A DNA stretch of 64,000 nucleotides from an uncultured Collinsella sp. Lineage in GTDB: Bacteria > Actinomycetota > Coriobacteriia > Coriobacteriales > Coriobacteriaceae. Positions 56,237 through 64,000 of this stretch are shown piece after piece. Position numbers and translations under genes: made by a program. Under the pieces are notes generated by a model. The model saw nothing but the letters and a program-made list of their open reading frames with translations, was not told the DNA's origin and did not search any database. Positions within the stretch are counted from its first letter, which is position 1, and each line of letters opens with the position of its first letter. The stretch lies in NCBI GenBank assembly GCA_902494565.1, contig CABUTN010000001.1:62001-126000 (forward strand), given 5' to 3'.

Positions 56237-56710
56237 CTACTCCTCCCAGTAAGCGTCTGCAAGCAGCTTAAAGCAGATCTTCTTGACCGGCTGCGCGCCA
56301 TCGCCCGGGAACTCGAGCGTGGGCATGTGAGGCTCGCCGGCAACGAACAGCGCGAACTTATCGTCAGCAAGATCGCCGGCGATCGAGGCGTCGGAATCGA
56401 CCAAATCGTAGTCGTCCTTCTCGTCAAACTCCTGGACCAGCGTCAGGCTGCCCGTGGCGACCTTAAAGGCCTCGCGACCCTCGACGTCGATCTGCAGGTC
56501 GTGATAGCGCTGATGCGTCTCATAGTGAGCCTCGGCCTCGGGACGCGTCGTGGGAGCCATGACGTTCGCAAAGACCTTGTCGCCCAGAATCGGATGGCTG
56601 CCGACCTCGAGCTCCGCCGGGTCGTTCTCCTCGAGCCAGTCGATCAGCACGTCGAGGCCCTTGAGCATTCCGCGATATTCCTCGATATCGCCTAATGCAC
56701 CGTAAATCAT
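56237..56710 (-). CDS. YhcH/YjgK/YiaL-family protein
   Basis: The 157-aa protein belongs to a cupin-like family (DUF386) linked to sialic acid and amino-sugar use: MIYGALGDIEEYRGMLKGLD, HETHQRYHDLQIDVEGREAF (the metal-binding region), FALFVAGEPHMPTLEFPG and VKKICFKLLADAYWEE. Members are thought to act on anomers or lactones of such sugars (EbgC, NanQ-type). It is directly after nagA2 (33 bp) on the same strand. A remnant of its end survives at 44084. Confidence 0.9.
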   Translation of the reverse strand: MIYGALGDIEEYRGMLKGLDVLIDWLEENDPAELEVGSHPILGDKVFANVMAPTTRPEAEAHYETHQRYHDLQIDVEGREAFKVATGSLTLVQEFDEKDDYDLVDSDASIAGDLADDKFALFVAGEPHMPTLEFPGDGAQPVKKICFKLLADAYWEE

Positions 56711-56742
56711 CTAAATCCCCTTTCGGATCGCTTCTTTGGCGG

Positions 56743-57912
56743 CTACTCGGCAAACGCGTTGCCGACGCTGTTGCCACCCACATACGTCTCGACCAGGGTA
56801 AGGTCGGGATTGAACACGACAAAGTCGGCGTCGCGACCGGGCATAATGCTGCCACATTTATCCTCGACGTGAGCAGAGCGCGCGGGCACCTCGGTCGCCA
56901 TGCGAATTGCGATATCGGCGCTCGCAAGACCCCAGTCGACGATGTTCTTGACGCCCTGCGCGAGCGTGAGCACCGAGCCGGCGATAGCAGAGCCATCGGC
57001 GAGCCAGCAAAGGTTGTCCTTCATAATGACATCCATGCCACCGCTGGTGTACTTGCCCTCGGGCATGCCGCCGCAACCCAGGCAGTCGGTGATCAGCACC
57101 GTGTGCTGCCAGCCCTTGGCCTGCAGCAGTGCCTTGATAGCAGCAGGGTTCACGTGCTTACCGTCGCAAATGATCTCGGCATAGGTGTTGGGCGTGGTCA
57201 TAGCAGCCCCGACAACACCGGGCTCACGGTGATGCAGACCGCGCTGGCCGTTGTAGGTATGCGTAAAGCAGCTGGCGCCAGCATTGATCGCTGCAGCACA
57301 CTCATCATAGGTGGCATCAGAGTGGCCGATGCAGGTCACGACGCCCTTTGCGCTCAGAGCCGCGGCGTAGGCGGCGGCGCCGTCACGCTCGGCCGCCATA
57401 GCGCTCTTGACGATACGACCGCCGGCGGCCTCCTGCCACTCGTCAAAAACTTTCGCGGACGGGTCGATCAGATAAGCAGGGTTCTGGGCGCCCACATGCT
57501 TCATGGTAAAGAACGGACCCTCCAGGTAGATGCCCTGAATACGAGCACCGCAGAACTCAGGTCCACGCTCTTCGTCCGCCTGTGCAATGGCAGCGCAGGC
57601 GTCCCTGATCTGCTCCACACCGTCGGTAAAGGTCGTAGGCAGCCAGCTGGTGGTACCACGACGAGCGAGCTCGGTCGAGCTGATGTTGATGCCCTCGGCA
57701 TCGTTATCGGTCGTGGCATGGTTATAGAAGCCATGAATGTGGGTGTCCACCATGCCCGGCGCAATCCATGTACCCGAATAATCTTTGATCTCACAAGCGG
57801 GCTCATCGGCCTGCCAGGCGCCAAAGACGCCGTCTTCGACCATGAGGTAGCCGCCCAGCTGCGGCCCCGCCGGCAAAAAGAACTTGTCGGCCTTGATAGC
57901 ATACGTGCTCAT
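56743..57912 (-). CDS. nagA: N-acetylglucosamine-6-phosphate deacetylase, second copy
   Basis: The 389-aa enzyme is nearly the same as the NagA at 46970: MVDTHIHGF, GIYLEGPFF, CIGHSDAT, FTHTYNGQRGLHHREPGVVG and LITDCLGCGG. It is placed with yhcH and a NagR-like GntR, and near a NagE-like permease, so GlcNAc-6-phosphate is the probable substrate. No nagB (glucosamine-6-phosphate deaminase) is in the window. The start ATG at 57912 has GGGAGCAT upstream. Confidence 0.93.
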   Translation of the reverse strand: MSTYAIKADKFFLPAGPQLGGYLMVEDGVFGAWQADEPACEIKDYSGTWIAPGMVDTHIHGFYNHATTDNDAEGINISSTELARRGTTSWLPTTFTDGVEQIRDACAAIAQADEERGPEFCGARIQGIYLEGPFFTMKHVGAQNPAYLIDPSAKVFDEWQEAAGGRIVKSAMAAERDGAAAYAAALSAKGVVTCIGHSDATYDECAAAINAGASCFTHTYNGQRGLHHREPGVVGAAMTTPNTYAEIICDGKHVNPAAIKALLQAKGWQHTVLITDCLGCGGMPEGKYTSGGMDVIMKDNLCWLADGSAIAGSVLTLAQGVKNIVDWGLASADIAIRMATEVPARSAHVEDKCGSIMPGRDADFVVFNPDLTLVETYVGGNSVGNAFAE

Positions 57913-58055
57913 CTATGCTCCCGTACCCGCAGTGCGTTTTAGGGCGGATCAAAAACCACTGCATTGTTAATTCGAGCGATTGTTCGTTGCCTTCTTGCGC
58001 TTGGCACATTTTGCACCCGCCGCAAAACACGCCAAGCCGTTTATACCCAATAACT

Positions 58056-58787
58056 CTAGACTGCGCGGTTGTGGTAGACCTTGTATTTAAACTGGTCGGC
58101 GCGCGCAACCGAACGCGTATACTCGATAACCTCGTTGTTCATGTCATATGTGGTACGAATCAAATCCAGGACCGGTGCGCCTTCGGCAATCTCGAGCAAA
58201 CGAGCGTCGGAATGGCGGGCAATACTCGCGTAGAATTCCTCCTCTGCCACGCGAACTTTCTCGTGAAAGTCCTGCTCGATCATGTCGTATAGCGATTTGT
58301 TCTCGATCATGGGGCGCTTAAGCGCAAAGAACTTACGACTCGGCAGATATGTACACTCAATCATCAGCGGCACACCATCGGCAATACGCAGGCGCTTGAT
58401 CTTGTACAGACGCTCGCCAAGACGCGCGTTCATCTCTATGGCAATATTCTTGTCAGCCTCGACCTCGGTAAACTCAAGAATCGTCGTCTTGGGCACACGG
58501 CCGATCGCCTTCATCTGCTCAGTAAAGCTATAGATTTGCGAGAGGTTTGCCGTTTGCAGAGAGCGGTCGCACACCATGGTTCCACGGCCGCGCTGACGAA
58601 CCACCAAGCCTAGGCGCTCAAGCTCCTGTAGGGCAAGGCGAACCGTCGTACGCGAGAGCCCGTAGCGCTCCGACAAGTCACGCTCAGACGGCAAATAGTC
58701 GCCGGGTCGAAGCTCGTGATCGATTTTATCGGTCAGCAAATCGACGAGCTGATCGTACAGAGGTTGTTTGCGCGCTCCCATTGCCAT
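58056..58787 (-). CDS. GntR-family regulator, NagR-like
   Basis: The 243-aa protein shares its whole layout with the GntR at 49534: RKQPLYDQLVDLLTDKIDHE, LPSERDLSERYGLSRTTVRL, GRGTMVCD, then a UTRA domain (IKRLRIADGVPLMIECTYLP, LDLIRTTYDMNNEVIEYTRS). UTRA domains of NagR/DasR bind amino-sugar phosphates. The start at 58787 follows CAGGTATC. A TGGTTGTAACCA site lies 32 bp upstream of the start, and two similar sites precede the NagE-like permease, so it probably controls both itself and the permease. Confidence 0.92.
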   Translation of the reverse strand: MAMGARKQPLYDQLVDLLTDKIDHELRPGDYLPSERDLSERYGLSRTTVRLALQELERLGLVVRQRGRGTMVCDRSLQTANLSQIYSFTEQMKAIGRVPKTTILEFTEVEADKNIAIEMNARLGERLYKIKRLRIADGVPLMIECTYLPSRKFFALKRPMIENKSLYDMIEQDFHEKVRVAEEEFYASIARHSDARLLEIAEGAPVLDLIRTTYDMNNEVIEYTRSVARADQFKYKVYHNRAV

Positions 58788-58818
58788 AATGATACCTGCC
58801 GGATATATGACTCGAAAT

Positions 58819-58830
58819 TGGTTGTAACCA
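58819..58830. promoter_or_regulatory. NagR-type operator TGGTTGTAACCA
   Basis: TGGTTGTAACCA is a TGGT-N4-ACCA palindrome, the half-site pattern of NagR/DasR-class GntR proteins. It lies 32 bp upstream of the regulator gene, where autoregulation is expected. Confidence 0.6.
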
Positions 58831-58963
58831 GACACCACGTACTATAGCAGTTTTAATGGAATAACAGCAGGTCAACAAGCATATTTCAATAATGTTTGCC
58901 AGTTGATTGCCTGTGTACTGTAATACCAATTACATCGCTGCATCAAGTATTGAGGTAGCAAAA

Positions 58964-58992
58964 AGGGCCGCCCCCGCGGAGCGGGACGACCC
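58964..58992 (-). terminator. terminator after the NagE-like permease
   Basis: AGGGCCGCCCCCGC pairs with GCGGGACGACCCT; the minus strand runs into TTTTT. Confidence 0.85.
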
Positions 58993-59019
58993 TTTGCAAG
59001 ACAGATACGTCTTTAAGGC

Positions 59020-60510
59020 TTAGAGAAGCTTCTTGAGCTCCTCGGCAACAGCCTGGACCTGCGTGCCGATGATGACCTGGGTAGCACCCTTGTCCATCTT
59101 CATGACACCCAGAGCGCCGGCCTTCTTGCAGGCAGCCTCGTCGACCAGAGCGGAATCGCCGAGCTCGAAGCGCAGGCGAGTAGCGCAGCAGTCAACGGTC
59201 TTGACGTTCTCCTTGCCACCGACGGCAGCAAGAACAGCGGCGGCCAGAGCGGCGAACTTGTCGTCGCCAGCAGCGGCGGAAGCGGAGGTCTCCTCGACAT
59301 CCTCATCCTCGCGACCAGGGGTCATGAGGTTGAACTTGGTGATGGCGAAGCGGAACACGAGGTAGAAGACCACGAAGGCAGCGATGCCCAGCGGGATGAT
59401 CATCCAGGTGTTGGCGGCAGCCGGGAGGCTAGAGGAGAACAGGAGGTCGGTAGCACCAGCGGAGAAGCAGAAGCCAGCACGGAAACCAACATAGTAGGTG
59501 ACGATGGTGAAGATGCCGTAGAGGGCAGCGTACACGACGTAGAGCGGGAAGCACAGGAACATGAAGCCGAACTCGAAGGGCTCGGTGACGCCGCAGACGA
59601 AGGCGCAGATAGCAGCGGAGACAACCAGGCCGATAGCAGCCTTCTTGTTCTTAGCGGTCTGAACCATAGCCAGGGCAGCGCCCGGGACACCGAACATCAT
59701 GCAGGGGAAGAAGCCGGACATGTACATACCGAGGCTCCACTTGACGTCAGCAGAGGTCTCGCCAGCCCAGAAGTGGGTCAGGTCGCCCAGGCCGATGGTG
59801 TCGAACCAGAACACGTTGTTCAGAGCGTGGTGCAGACCGGTCGGGATGAGCAGGCGGTTGAGGAAGGCGTAGATGCCAGCGCCGATACCGCCCATGGCGG
59901 CGATACCCTCACCAAGAGCAACAAGAGCACCGAAGATGAGCGGCCAAGCAAAGAGCAGGACGACGGAGACGACGATGCAGATGACGGCGGTCATGATGGC
60001 GACGCAACGCTTGCCGGAGAAGAAAGCCAGCCAGTCGGGAAGACGGGTGTCCTTGAACTTGTTGTAGCAAGTGCCACCGATGATGGCGGACAGGATGCCG
60101 ATGAAGGAGTTACCAGCGATCTTGGAGAACGCGATGCCCTCGGTCGTGGCAAGCCAAGCGGTCTGAGCATCGGCGTCCATACCACGAATGGTACCAACAA
60201 CAGCGGGGTTCAGGAGCTGCTGGATCATCAGGAAGGCGACGAGGCCAGCGAGGCCAGCGGTGCCATCGTGATCGTCGGCAAGGCCGACAGCGGCGCCGAC
60301 TGCGAACAGCCAGGCCATGTTATCGATAAGAGCGCCGCCTGCCTTGATGAGCAGGAAACCGGCGGTATAGGCAAAACCGGTAGTGTCACCGGCAGCACCC
60401 ATGACTGCGGGAGCGAGCAGGTAGCCCACACCCATAAGAATACCTGCGACGGGAAGCGCCGCGACGGGAAGCATTAGCGCTTTGCCGAGCTTCTGGAGGT
60501 ACTTCATCAT
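59020..60510 (-). CDS. PTS glucose/N-acetylglucosamine-family EIICB permease
   Basis: The 496-aa protein has a glucose-superfamily EIIC domain (MMKYLQKLGKALMLPVAALP start, NRLLIPTGLHHALNNVFWF, GVTEPFEFGFMFLCFPLYV) and a C-terminal EIIB domain with the phosphorylated cysteine in DCCATRLRFELGD. The HHALNN...F and GVTEPFEF motifs are those of NagE/PtsG. Its neighbour nagA2 and a NagR-like regulator suggest GlcNAc. Like LacE it lacks EIIA. The start at 60510 follows GGAGGAGATACCAT. Confidence 0.93.
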   Translation of the reverse strand: MMKYLQKLGKALMLPVAALPVAGILMGVGYLLAPAVMGAAGDTTGFAYTAGFLLIKAGGALIDNMAWLFAVGAAVGLADDHDGTAGLAGLVAFLMIQQLLNPAVVGTIRGMDADAQTAWLATTEGIAFSKIAGNSFIGILSAIIGGTCYNKFKDTRLPDWLAFFSGKRCVAIMTAVICIVVSVVLLFAWPLIFGALVALGEGIAAMGGIGAGIYAFLNRLLIPTGLHHALNNVFWFDTIGLGDLTHFWAGETSADVKWSLGMYMSGFFPCMMFGVPGAALAMVQTAKNKKAAIGLVVSAAICAFVCGVTEPFEFGFMFLCFPLYVVYAALYGIFTIVTYYVGFRAGFCFSAGATDLLFSSSLPAAANTWMIIPLGIAAFVVFYLVFRFAITKFNLMTPGREDEDVEETSASAAAGDDKFAALAAAVLAAVGGKENVKTVDCCATRLRFELGDSALVDEAACKKAGALGVMKMDKGATQVIIGTQVQAVAEELKKLL

Positions 60511-60726
60511 ATGGTATCTCCTCCAACATTTCTTTCGTTGTTCACCAACGAGTTCCATGTCCGCGCCTTATGCATACCGGCTTCTCCGCATGCCGGCATT
60601 GATGCGCAAACTTAGACAACCCAGTCCCTATTTGGGGTTGCTGGTATGTACGGTAGCACACACTCAATTCAAACGTCCACCACATTTCGTTCAAATTGCT
60701 ATATCGTTGCCAAACGGTTATTTTTG

Positions 60727-60862
60727 CCCGTAAACGGTAATTTACGCAGGTAGACATGGTGCGTTTCTTTCATTACCAAACTAATTCTTAGCAATTTCCA
60801 TTCGATTTCGTCTCAAAATTGGTTACTACCAGATGAACAGTGGTACCACATTGTTACTACCA
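60727..60862. promoter_or_regulatory. NagE upstream control region with three TGGT-type sites
   Basis: CCCGTAAACGGT (60727-60738) is an ACCGT-N2-ACGGT-type site. TGGTTACTACCA (60820-60831), TGGTACCA (60841-60848) and TGTTACTACCA (60852-60862) match or nearly match the TGGT-N4-ACCA pattern found before the NagR-like gene. The region separates the permease from the terminator of the SurA-like gene. Confidence 0.6.
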
Positions 60863-60956
60863 GTTTAGCCGAAATCGTTTTCACTTTATATGAATAAAGT
60901 GTCCCAAAATTTGCATACAACCACCCCCTCTCATCGCCCTCCCCACAGTGCAAAAA

Positions 60957-60991
60957 GCCCGCTAGAACGATATCCGTTCTAGTGGGCTTAT
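60957..60991 (-). terminator. terminator after the SurA-like protein gene
   Basis: AAGCCCGCTAGAACG pairs with CGTTCTAGTGGGCTT; the minus strand continues into TTTTTGC. Confidence 0.9.
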
Positions 60992-61030
60992 CAGACTTTT
61001 TGGCTACGCACTCGGTGGCTCGGGCAGCCC

Positions 61031-62116
61031 TTACGCAAACAGGCCGTAGATGCTGATGTTGGCCTTGGCGTAGAGGCCGTTAGCATACTCGGTCCACTTG
61101 GAGCTGGCGCTCGAAGCCTGCGAGGAATACTGCTGGTAGGCGGTGTAATAGGCGGTCATGGCCTGCTTATAGGTGGCGCTATCGGCCGTAAAGGCATCGT
61201 CAGCGAAGGCCTTGGCATAGGTGCTATCGGCGTCCTTCCAAGTGCCCTTCTCGCTATCCCACTCGTCACCGGCAAGGTTGATGATGTAGTCGGCGTAATC
61301 CTTGCTCGCGGTCTCCTCGTTGCCGTCAGAAGGCTCGCTCGGAGCAGTCGGCATGTTTGCGGAGCTGTCGCCGACCTTCTTCTTGTAGAGCTTCTGCAGC
61401 GTCGCAGACTGGCGGACGATCTGCTTGGCCTGGTCCTTGGACACGCCATACTGCGTGGCCATGGTCTTGTAGTCCGAAGTGCCGATGGAATCCTCGGCGT
61501 ACTTCTTCATCTCCTTAGAAGAGACGGTGATGCCCTCGTCCGCGGCAGCATCGAGCAGGATCTTGTTGCGCACGTAGGACAGGATAACGTCGGCAGAGGG
61601 AGCGGTGTAGTTGCCATCGCTATCCTTGACGGTATCAAGGCTGTACTGGCTCTCGATGGCCTCGCGCGCGGTGATGTCGCTCTTCTTGCCGTTGTAGCTG
61701 TAGCTTGCAACGGTCGAATCGAGCTGGTCCTCGGTGAGGGTCGCCGAGCCGACGCCCTTGCCGCCAAAGCCTCCATTGCCAATAAAGAAGCCGACCACGG
61801 CAGCAATCACGACTGCAACCACGAAGGCGGCAATCATCGTCTTCTTGTGCTTGGATGCATGGTCGTCTTCGTCGGAGTCGTCGTCCTCGTCTTGCTCCTC
61901 GGGCATCAGGTTCTCGTCAGCGGCATCCGCGGCAATCTGAGCCTCCAGGCGGGCGTCCTCCTCCTCGGCCGTCGTACCGGCAGCAATGTGCTCGGCAGAC
62001 GTACCGGCGACCAGATCGATCTTCTCGTCCTCGTCACCGTCGGGGCCTTCGCCGCGCTCGATGATCTGGATGCCGTCGATCTCGTCCTTCTCGTCCTTCT
62101 TTTGAATCAGACCCAT
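61031..62116 (-). CDS. membrane-anchored SurA/PrsA-like N-terminal-domain protein
   Basis: The 361-aa protein has a very acidic cytoplasmic head (residues 1-85, with DEDDDSDEDDH), a membrane segment at about 92-113 (TMIAAFVVAVVIAAVVGFFI) and an outside domain of about 245 aa. That domain resembles the SurA/trigger-factor-like chaperone fold (VILSYVRNKILLDAAADEGI, TVSSKEMKKYAEDSIG, QYGVSKDQAKQIVRQSATLQ) but no parvulin isomerase core follows; instead a Ser/Ala-rich helical tail (YKQAMTAYYTAYQQYSSQAS). It could be a chaperone or foldase relative at the cell surface. AAGGAGTAAC precedes the start. Confidence 0.75.
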   Translation of the reverse strand: MGLIQKKDEKDEIDGIQIIERGEGPDGDEDEKIDLVAGTSAEHIAAGTTAEEEDARLEAQIAADAADENLMPEEQDEDDDSDEDDHASKHKKTMIAAFVVAVVIAAVVGFFIGNGGFGGKGVGSATLTEDQLDSTVASYSYNGKKSDITAREAIESQYSLDTVKDSDGNYTAPSADVILSYVRNKILLDAAADEGITVSSKEMKKYAEDSIGTSDYKTMATQYGVSKDQAKQIVRQSATLQKLYKKKVGDSSANMPTAPSEPSDGNEETASKDYADYIINLAGDEWDSEKGTWKDADSTYAKAFADDAFTADSATYKQAMTAYYTAYQQYSSQASSASSKWTEYANGLYAKANISIYGLFA

Positions 62117-62154
62117 ATCAGTTACTCCTTGTTAGGAAACATAGTCCGCAATAG

Positions 62155-62184
62155 AATACGCCCGACAGAGCGCCGGGCGTATTG
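62155..62184 (-). terminator. terminator after the isocitrate dehydrogenase gene
   Basis: AATACGCCCG pairs with CGGGCGTATT across a short loop (62155-62184). Confidence 0.8.
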
Positions 62185-62242
62185 ATTCTCAGGTTATACG
62201 CAAACACTTAAGTACTATTTAGGCGTTTGCAGTCTGCATGCC

Positions 62243-63328
62243 TTAGGCCAGGTGCGCGATAACGGCATCGGCAAAGGCCTGCGTGCCCACAGCACCCTCA
62301 ACGGAGCCGGTCTGGGCACGACGAACGTCGCCGGTAACCTGCTCGCCCTCGTCGAGCGTGGCAGAAACGGCGGCGCGAATGCGATTGGCCGCGTCGTTCT
62401 CGCCCAGGTGATCGAGCATCATCGCAGCAGAGAGGATCTCGGCCGTGGGGTTGGCGATATCCTTGCCCGCGATATCGGGCGCGGAGCCGTGCGTAGCCTC
62501 AAAGATGGCGCAGTCGGCACCGATGTTGGAGCCGGGGGCCATACCCAAGCCGCCCACCAGGCCGGCGCACAGGTCACTCACGATGTCGCCGTACAGGTTG
62601 GGCAGCACCAGGACATCGAAGTCGTTGGGGTTCTGGACCAGGCCCATGCAGGTGGCGTCGACGATCTTGTCGTTGAACTCGATATCGGGATAGTTGGCGG
62701 CCACCTCGCGCGCCACGCGCAGGAACAGGCCGTCGGTCGCCTTCATGATGTTGGCCTTGTGCACGGCCGTCACCTTTTTGCGGCCGCAGCGACGGGCATA
62801 CTCAAAGGCATACTCCACAATGCGGCGGCTCTTGGCAATGGAGATGGGCTTAATCGAGATGGCGGAATCCGCGGCGAAGGTCTTCTGACCAGAACGCTCG
62901 ACGAGCTGCGAGAGCTCCTCGACCTCGGCAGTGCCCTCATCGAACTCGATGCCGGCGTAGAGGTCCTCGGTGTTCTCGCGCACGATAACCAGGTCGACGT
63001 CGCGGAAGCGCGAGCCGTCACCCGGCTGCGACAGGCAGGGGCGCACGCAGGCATACAGGTCGAAGTGCTTGCGCAGGGCCACGTTGACGCTGCGGAAACC
63101 CGTGCCGACCGGCGTGGTGATGGGGCCCTTGATGGCAACCTTGGTCTCGGCGACCGCATCGAGCACGTGCTGGGGCAGCGGCGTGCCAAACTCGTCCATG
63201 ACGCCGGCACCGGCCTCCTGGACGTTCCAATTGATCTGGACACCGGCAGCCTCGACCACGCGGCGCATGGCCTGCGTAATCTCGGGACCGATACCGTCAC
63301 CGGGAATCAGGACTACATCGTGCGCCAT
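62243..63328 (-). CDS. isocitrate dehydrogenase, NAD-type (isocitrate/isopropylmalate family)
   Basis: The 361-aa enzyme oxidises isocitrate to 2-oxoglutarate. Marks: VVLIPGDGIGPEITQAMRRV (start of the family), GTGFRSVNVALRKHFDLYAC (substrate loop of the NAD-isocitrate type), VRENTEDLYAGIEF, VHKANIMKATDGLFLRV, NLYGDIVSDLCAGLVGGLGM and EATHGSAPDIAGKDIANP. Isopropylmalate or tartrate dehydrogenases share the fold, but VNVALRK and ENTEDLYAGIE favour isocitrate. It follows the HEAT-like gene on the same strand by six bases, hence probably co-transcribed. Confidence 0.9.
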   Translation of the reverse strand: MAHDVVLIPGDGIGPEITQAMRRVVEAAGVQINWNVQEAGAGVMDEFGTPLPQHVLDAVAETKVAIKGPITTPVGTGFRSVNVALRKHFDLYACVRPCLSQPGDGSRFRDVDLVIVRENTEDLYAGIEFDEGTAEVEELSQLVERSGQKTFAADSAISIKPISIAKSRRIVEYAFEYARRCGRKKVTAVHKANIMKATDGLFLRVAREVAANYPDIEFNDKIVDATCMGLVQNPNDFDVLVLPNLYGDIVSDLCAGLVGGLGMAPGSNIGADCAIFEATHGSAPDIAGKDIANPTAEILSAAMMLDHLGENDAANRIRAAVSATLDEGEQVTGDVRRAQTGSVEGAVGTQAFADAVIAHLA

Positions 63329-63334
63329 AATCTG

Positions 63335-64000
63335 TTACTCCTCGTCTTCGGCGTCGTCAGATTTTTTAACGCTAGCACGCTTCTTCTTTTTGGAAAGATC
63401 CAGGCCAAAACGTTTAACAAGCATTTCGCAAATCTCGCTCGAACGGGCCTTGAGATAGCTGCCCTTACCGTTCTCGGCATCGAACTTAAGGCGCAGCGCA
63501 AGCTTCTCGGCAACCCCGGCGTCGATCTCGCCCTGGCAAAACTCGTACAGGCAACCGAGCATGTCGCGATACTCGAGGTCGCCGTGGTAGCACTGGATGG
63601 CCTCGTCCAGGATGGGCCAAGCCTCGCGCGAACGCTCGACGCTCGTGGCACCCCACACGCACAGCAGGCGGAAGGCGGCGTAGCGCAGCGTGGAGGAGAT
63701 CTCGTCGAACAGCGCAGTCTCGGCGCCCTCAAAGGCATCGCCCAGCTGCTCGGGGCAGGTGGTAGCGAGCGCCGTCAGGGCATCGAGGGCCTCCCAGCGG
63801 GTCTGCGCCTCGGGGCGGTCGAGCGCCTCGATCAGCGTGGGCACGCAGGGCACGACGCGCTGCGGATCGCGCTCGGCAAGCAGGTGCAGCACGCGGGCGG
63901 CAAACTGGCGGATGCGGCGCGTGGGGCAGCCGAGCTCCTTGACCAGACGGTCGACGGCGTTCTCGTTCTCCTCTGCCAGCTGAAGCTGTGCCAGCTCCTC
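63335..64000 (-). CDS. HEAT-repeat-like protein (partial, N-terminus beyond the window)
   Basis: The gene continues past the window end. The visible 221 codons give helical repeats of about 35-40 residues with Arg and Leu at regular places (VDRLVKELGCPTRRIRQFAA, VVPCVPTLIEALDRPEAQTR, LRYAAFRLLCVWGATSVERS), typical of HEAT repeats. The C-terminal tail is Lys-rich then acidic (KKKKRASVKKSDDAEDEE). No enzymatic motif appears. It may be a scaffold; function unknown. Its stop is six bases before the isocitrate dehydrogenase start. Confidence 0.75.
   Translation of the reverse strand, partial: EELAQLQLAEENENAVDRLVKELGCPTRRIRQFAARVLHLLAERDPQRVVPCVPTLIEALDRPEAQTRWEALDALTALATTCPEQLGDAFEGAETALFDEISSTLRYAAFRLLCVWGATSVERSREAWPILDEAIQCYHGDLEYRDMLGCLYEFCQGEIDAGVAEKLALRLKFDAENGKGSYLKARSSEICEMLVKRFGLDLSKKKKRASVKKSDDAEDEE

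Noticed and set aside
56743..57912. nagA2 as an assembly duplicate of the nagA at 46970
   Set aside because: The copies differ at scattered synonymous and some amino-acid positions and have different neighbours, so they are real paralogues.

Overview
The window is GC-rich, tightly packed bacterial DNA. Its features point to a gut-dwelling, sugar-fermenting actinomycete of the Coriobacteriia, most likely Collinsella: codon use, many lactose-type phosphotransferase (PTS) permeases, an FprA-type oxygen/NO-detoxifying flavoprotein, a tRNA gene with encoded CCA, and many paralogous sugar operons. The genus is inferred from overall resemblance and was not searched.

Layout. 1-5.2 kb: the end of an ABC exporter (permease and ATPase), an unusual Nudix-Vsr fusion protein, two tiny overlooked ORFs, an AraC regulator and a HAD phosphatase. 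5.2-24.7 kb: a scattered but complete lactose/galactose block. It holds a class II (tagatose-type) bisphosphate aldolase with a divergent DeoR regulator, FprA, LacI-1 with galK-galT (Leloir pathway), a DUF4143 ATPase between direct repeats, lacA-lacB-lacX-lacC (tagatose-6-phosphate pathway), a membrane protein of unknown function, lacF (EIIA), and LacI-2 with lacE-lacG. 24.9-34.5 kb: two more cassettes of the same design (LacI-3 with lacG-lacE; LacI-4 with lacE-lacG). 34.8-42.8 kb: a Fic protein under a large palindrome, a DeoR pseudogene, a fourth EIICB permease with a conserved unknown protein and a GntR regulator, an intact DeoR, and galM. 43.1-46.9 kb: an orphan EIIB lacking its phosphorylated histidine, tRNA-Thr(CGU), a yhcH/nagA remnant, a second lacC-lacX pair and a frameshifted flavodoxin. 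47-55.8 kb: a galacto-N-biose/GalNAc-type cluster (nagA, agaS, GntR, mannose-family EIIA/D/C/B, GH35 beta-galactosidase). 56.2-60.5 kb: an amino-sugar cluster (yhcH, nagA, GntR, NagE-like EIICB). 60.9-64 kb: a membrane-anchored SurA-like protein, an NAD-type isocitrate dehydrogenase and a HEAT-like protein cut by the window end.

How it works together. Beta-galactosides would enter as phosphosugars through the LacE-type EIICBs, all apparently served by the single LacF. Three LacG enzymes split them to galactose-6-phosphate, which LacAB, LacC and the class II aldolase take to triose phosphates. Free galactose goes through GalM-GalK-GalT. Mucin-type Gal-GalNAc and GlcNAc are handled by the two amino-sugar clusters. 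The intergenic DNA carries clear regulatory structure: each LacI paralogue has its own operator variant; an ACAATATCGAACA motif links the aldolase, lacA, lacF and a lacG; an ACCGT-N2-ACGGT motif lies before nearly every sugar operon; and a TGGT-N4-ACCA motif marks the NagE/GntR genes. Several intergenic repeat families are also present.
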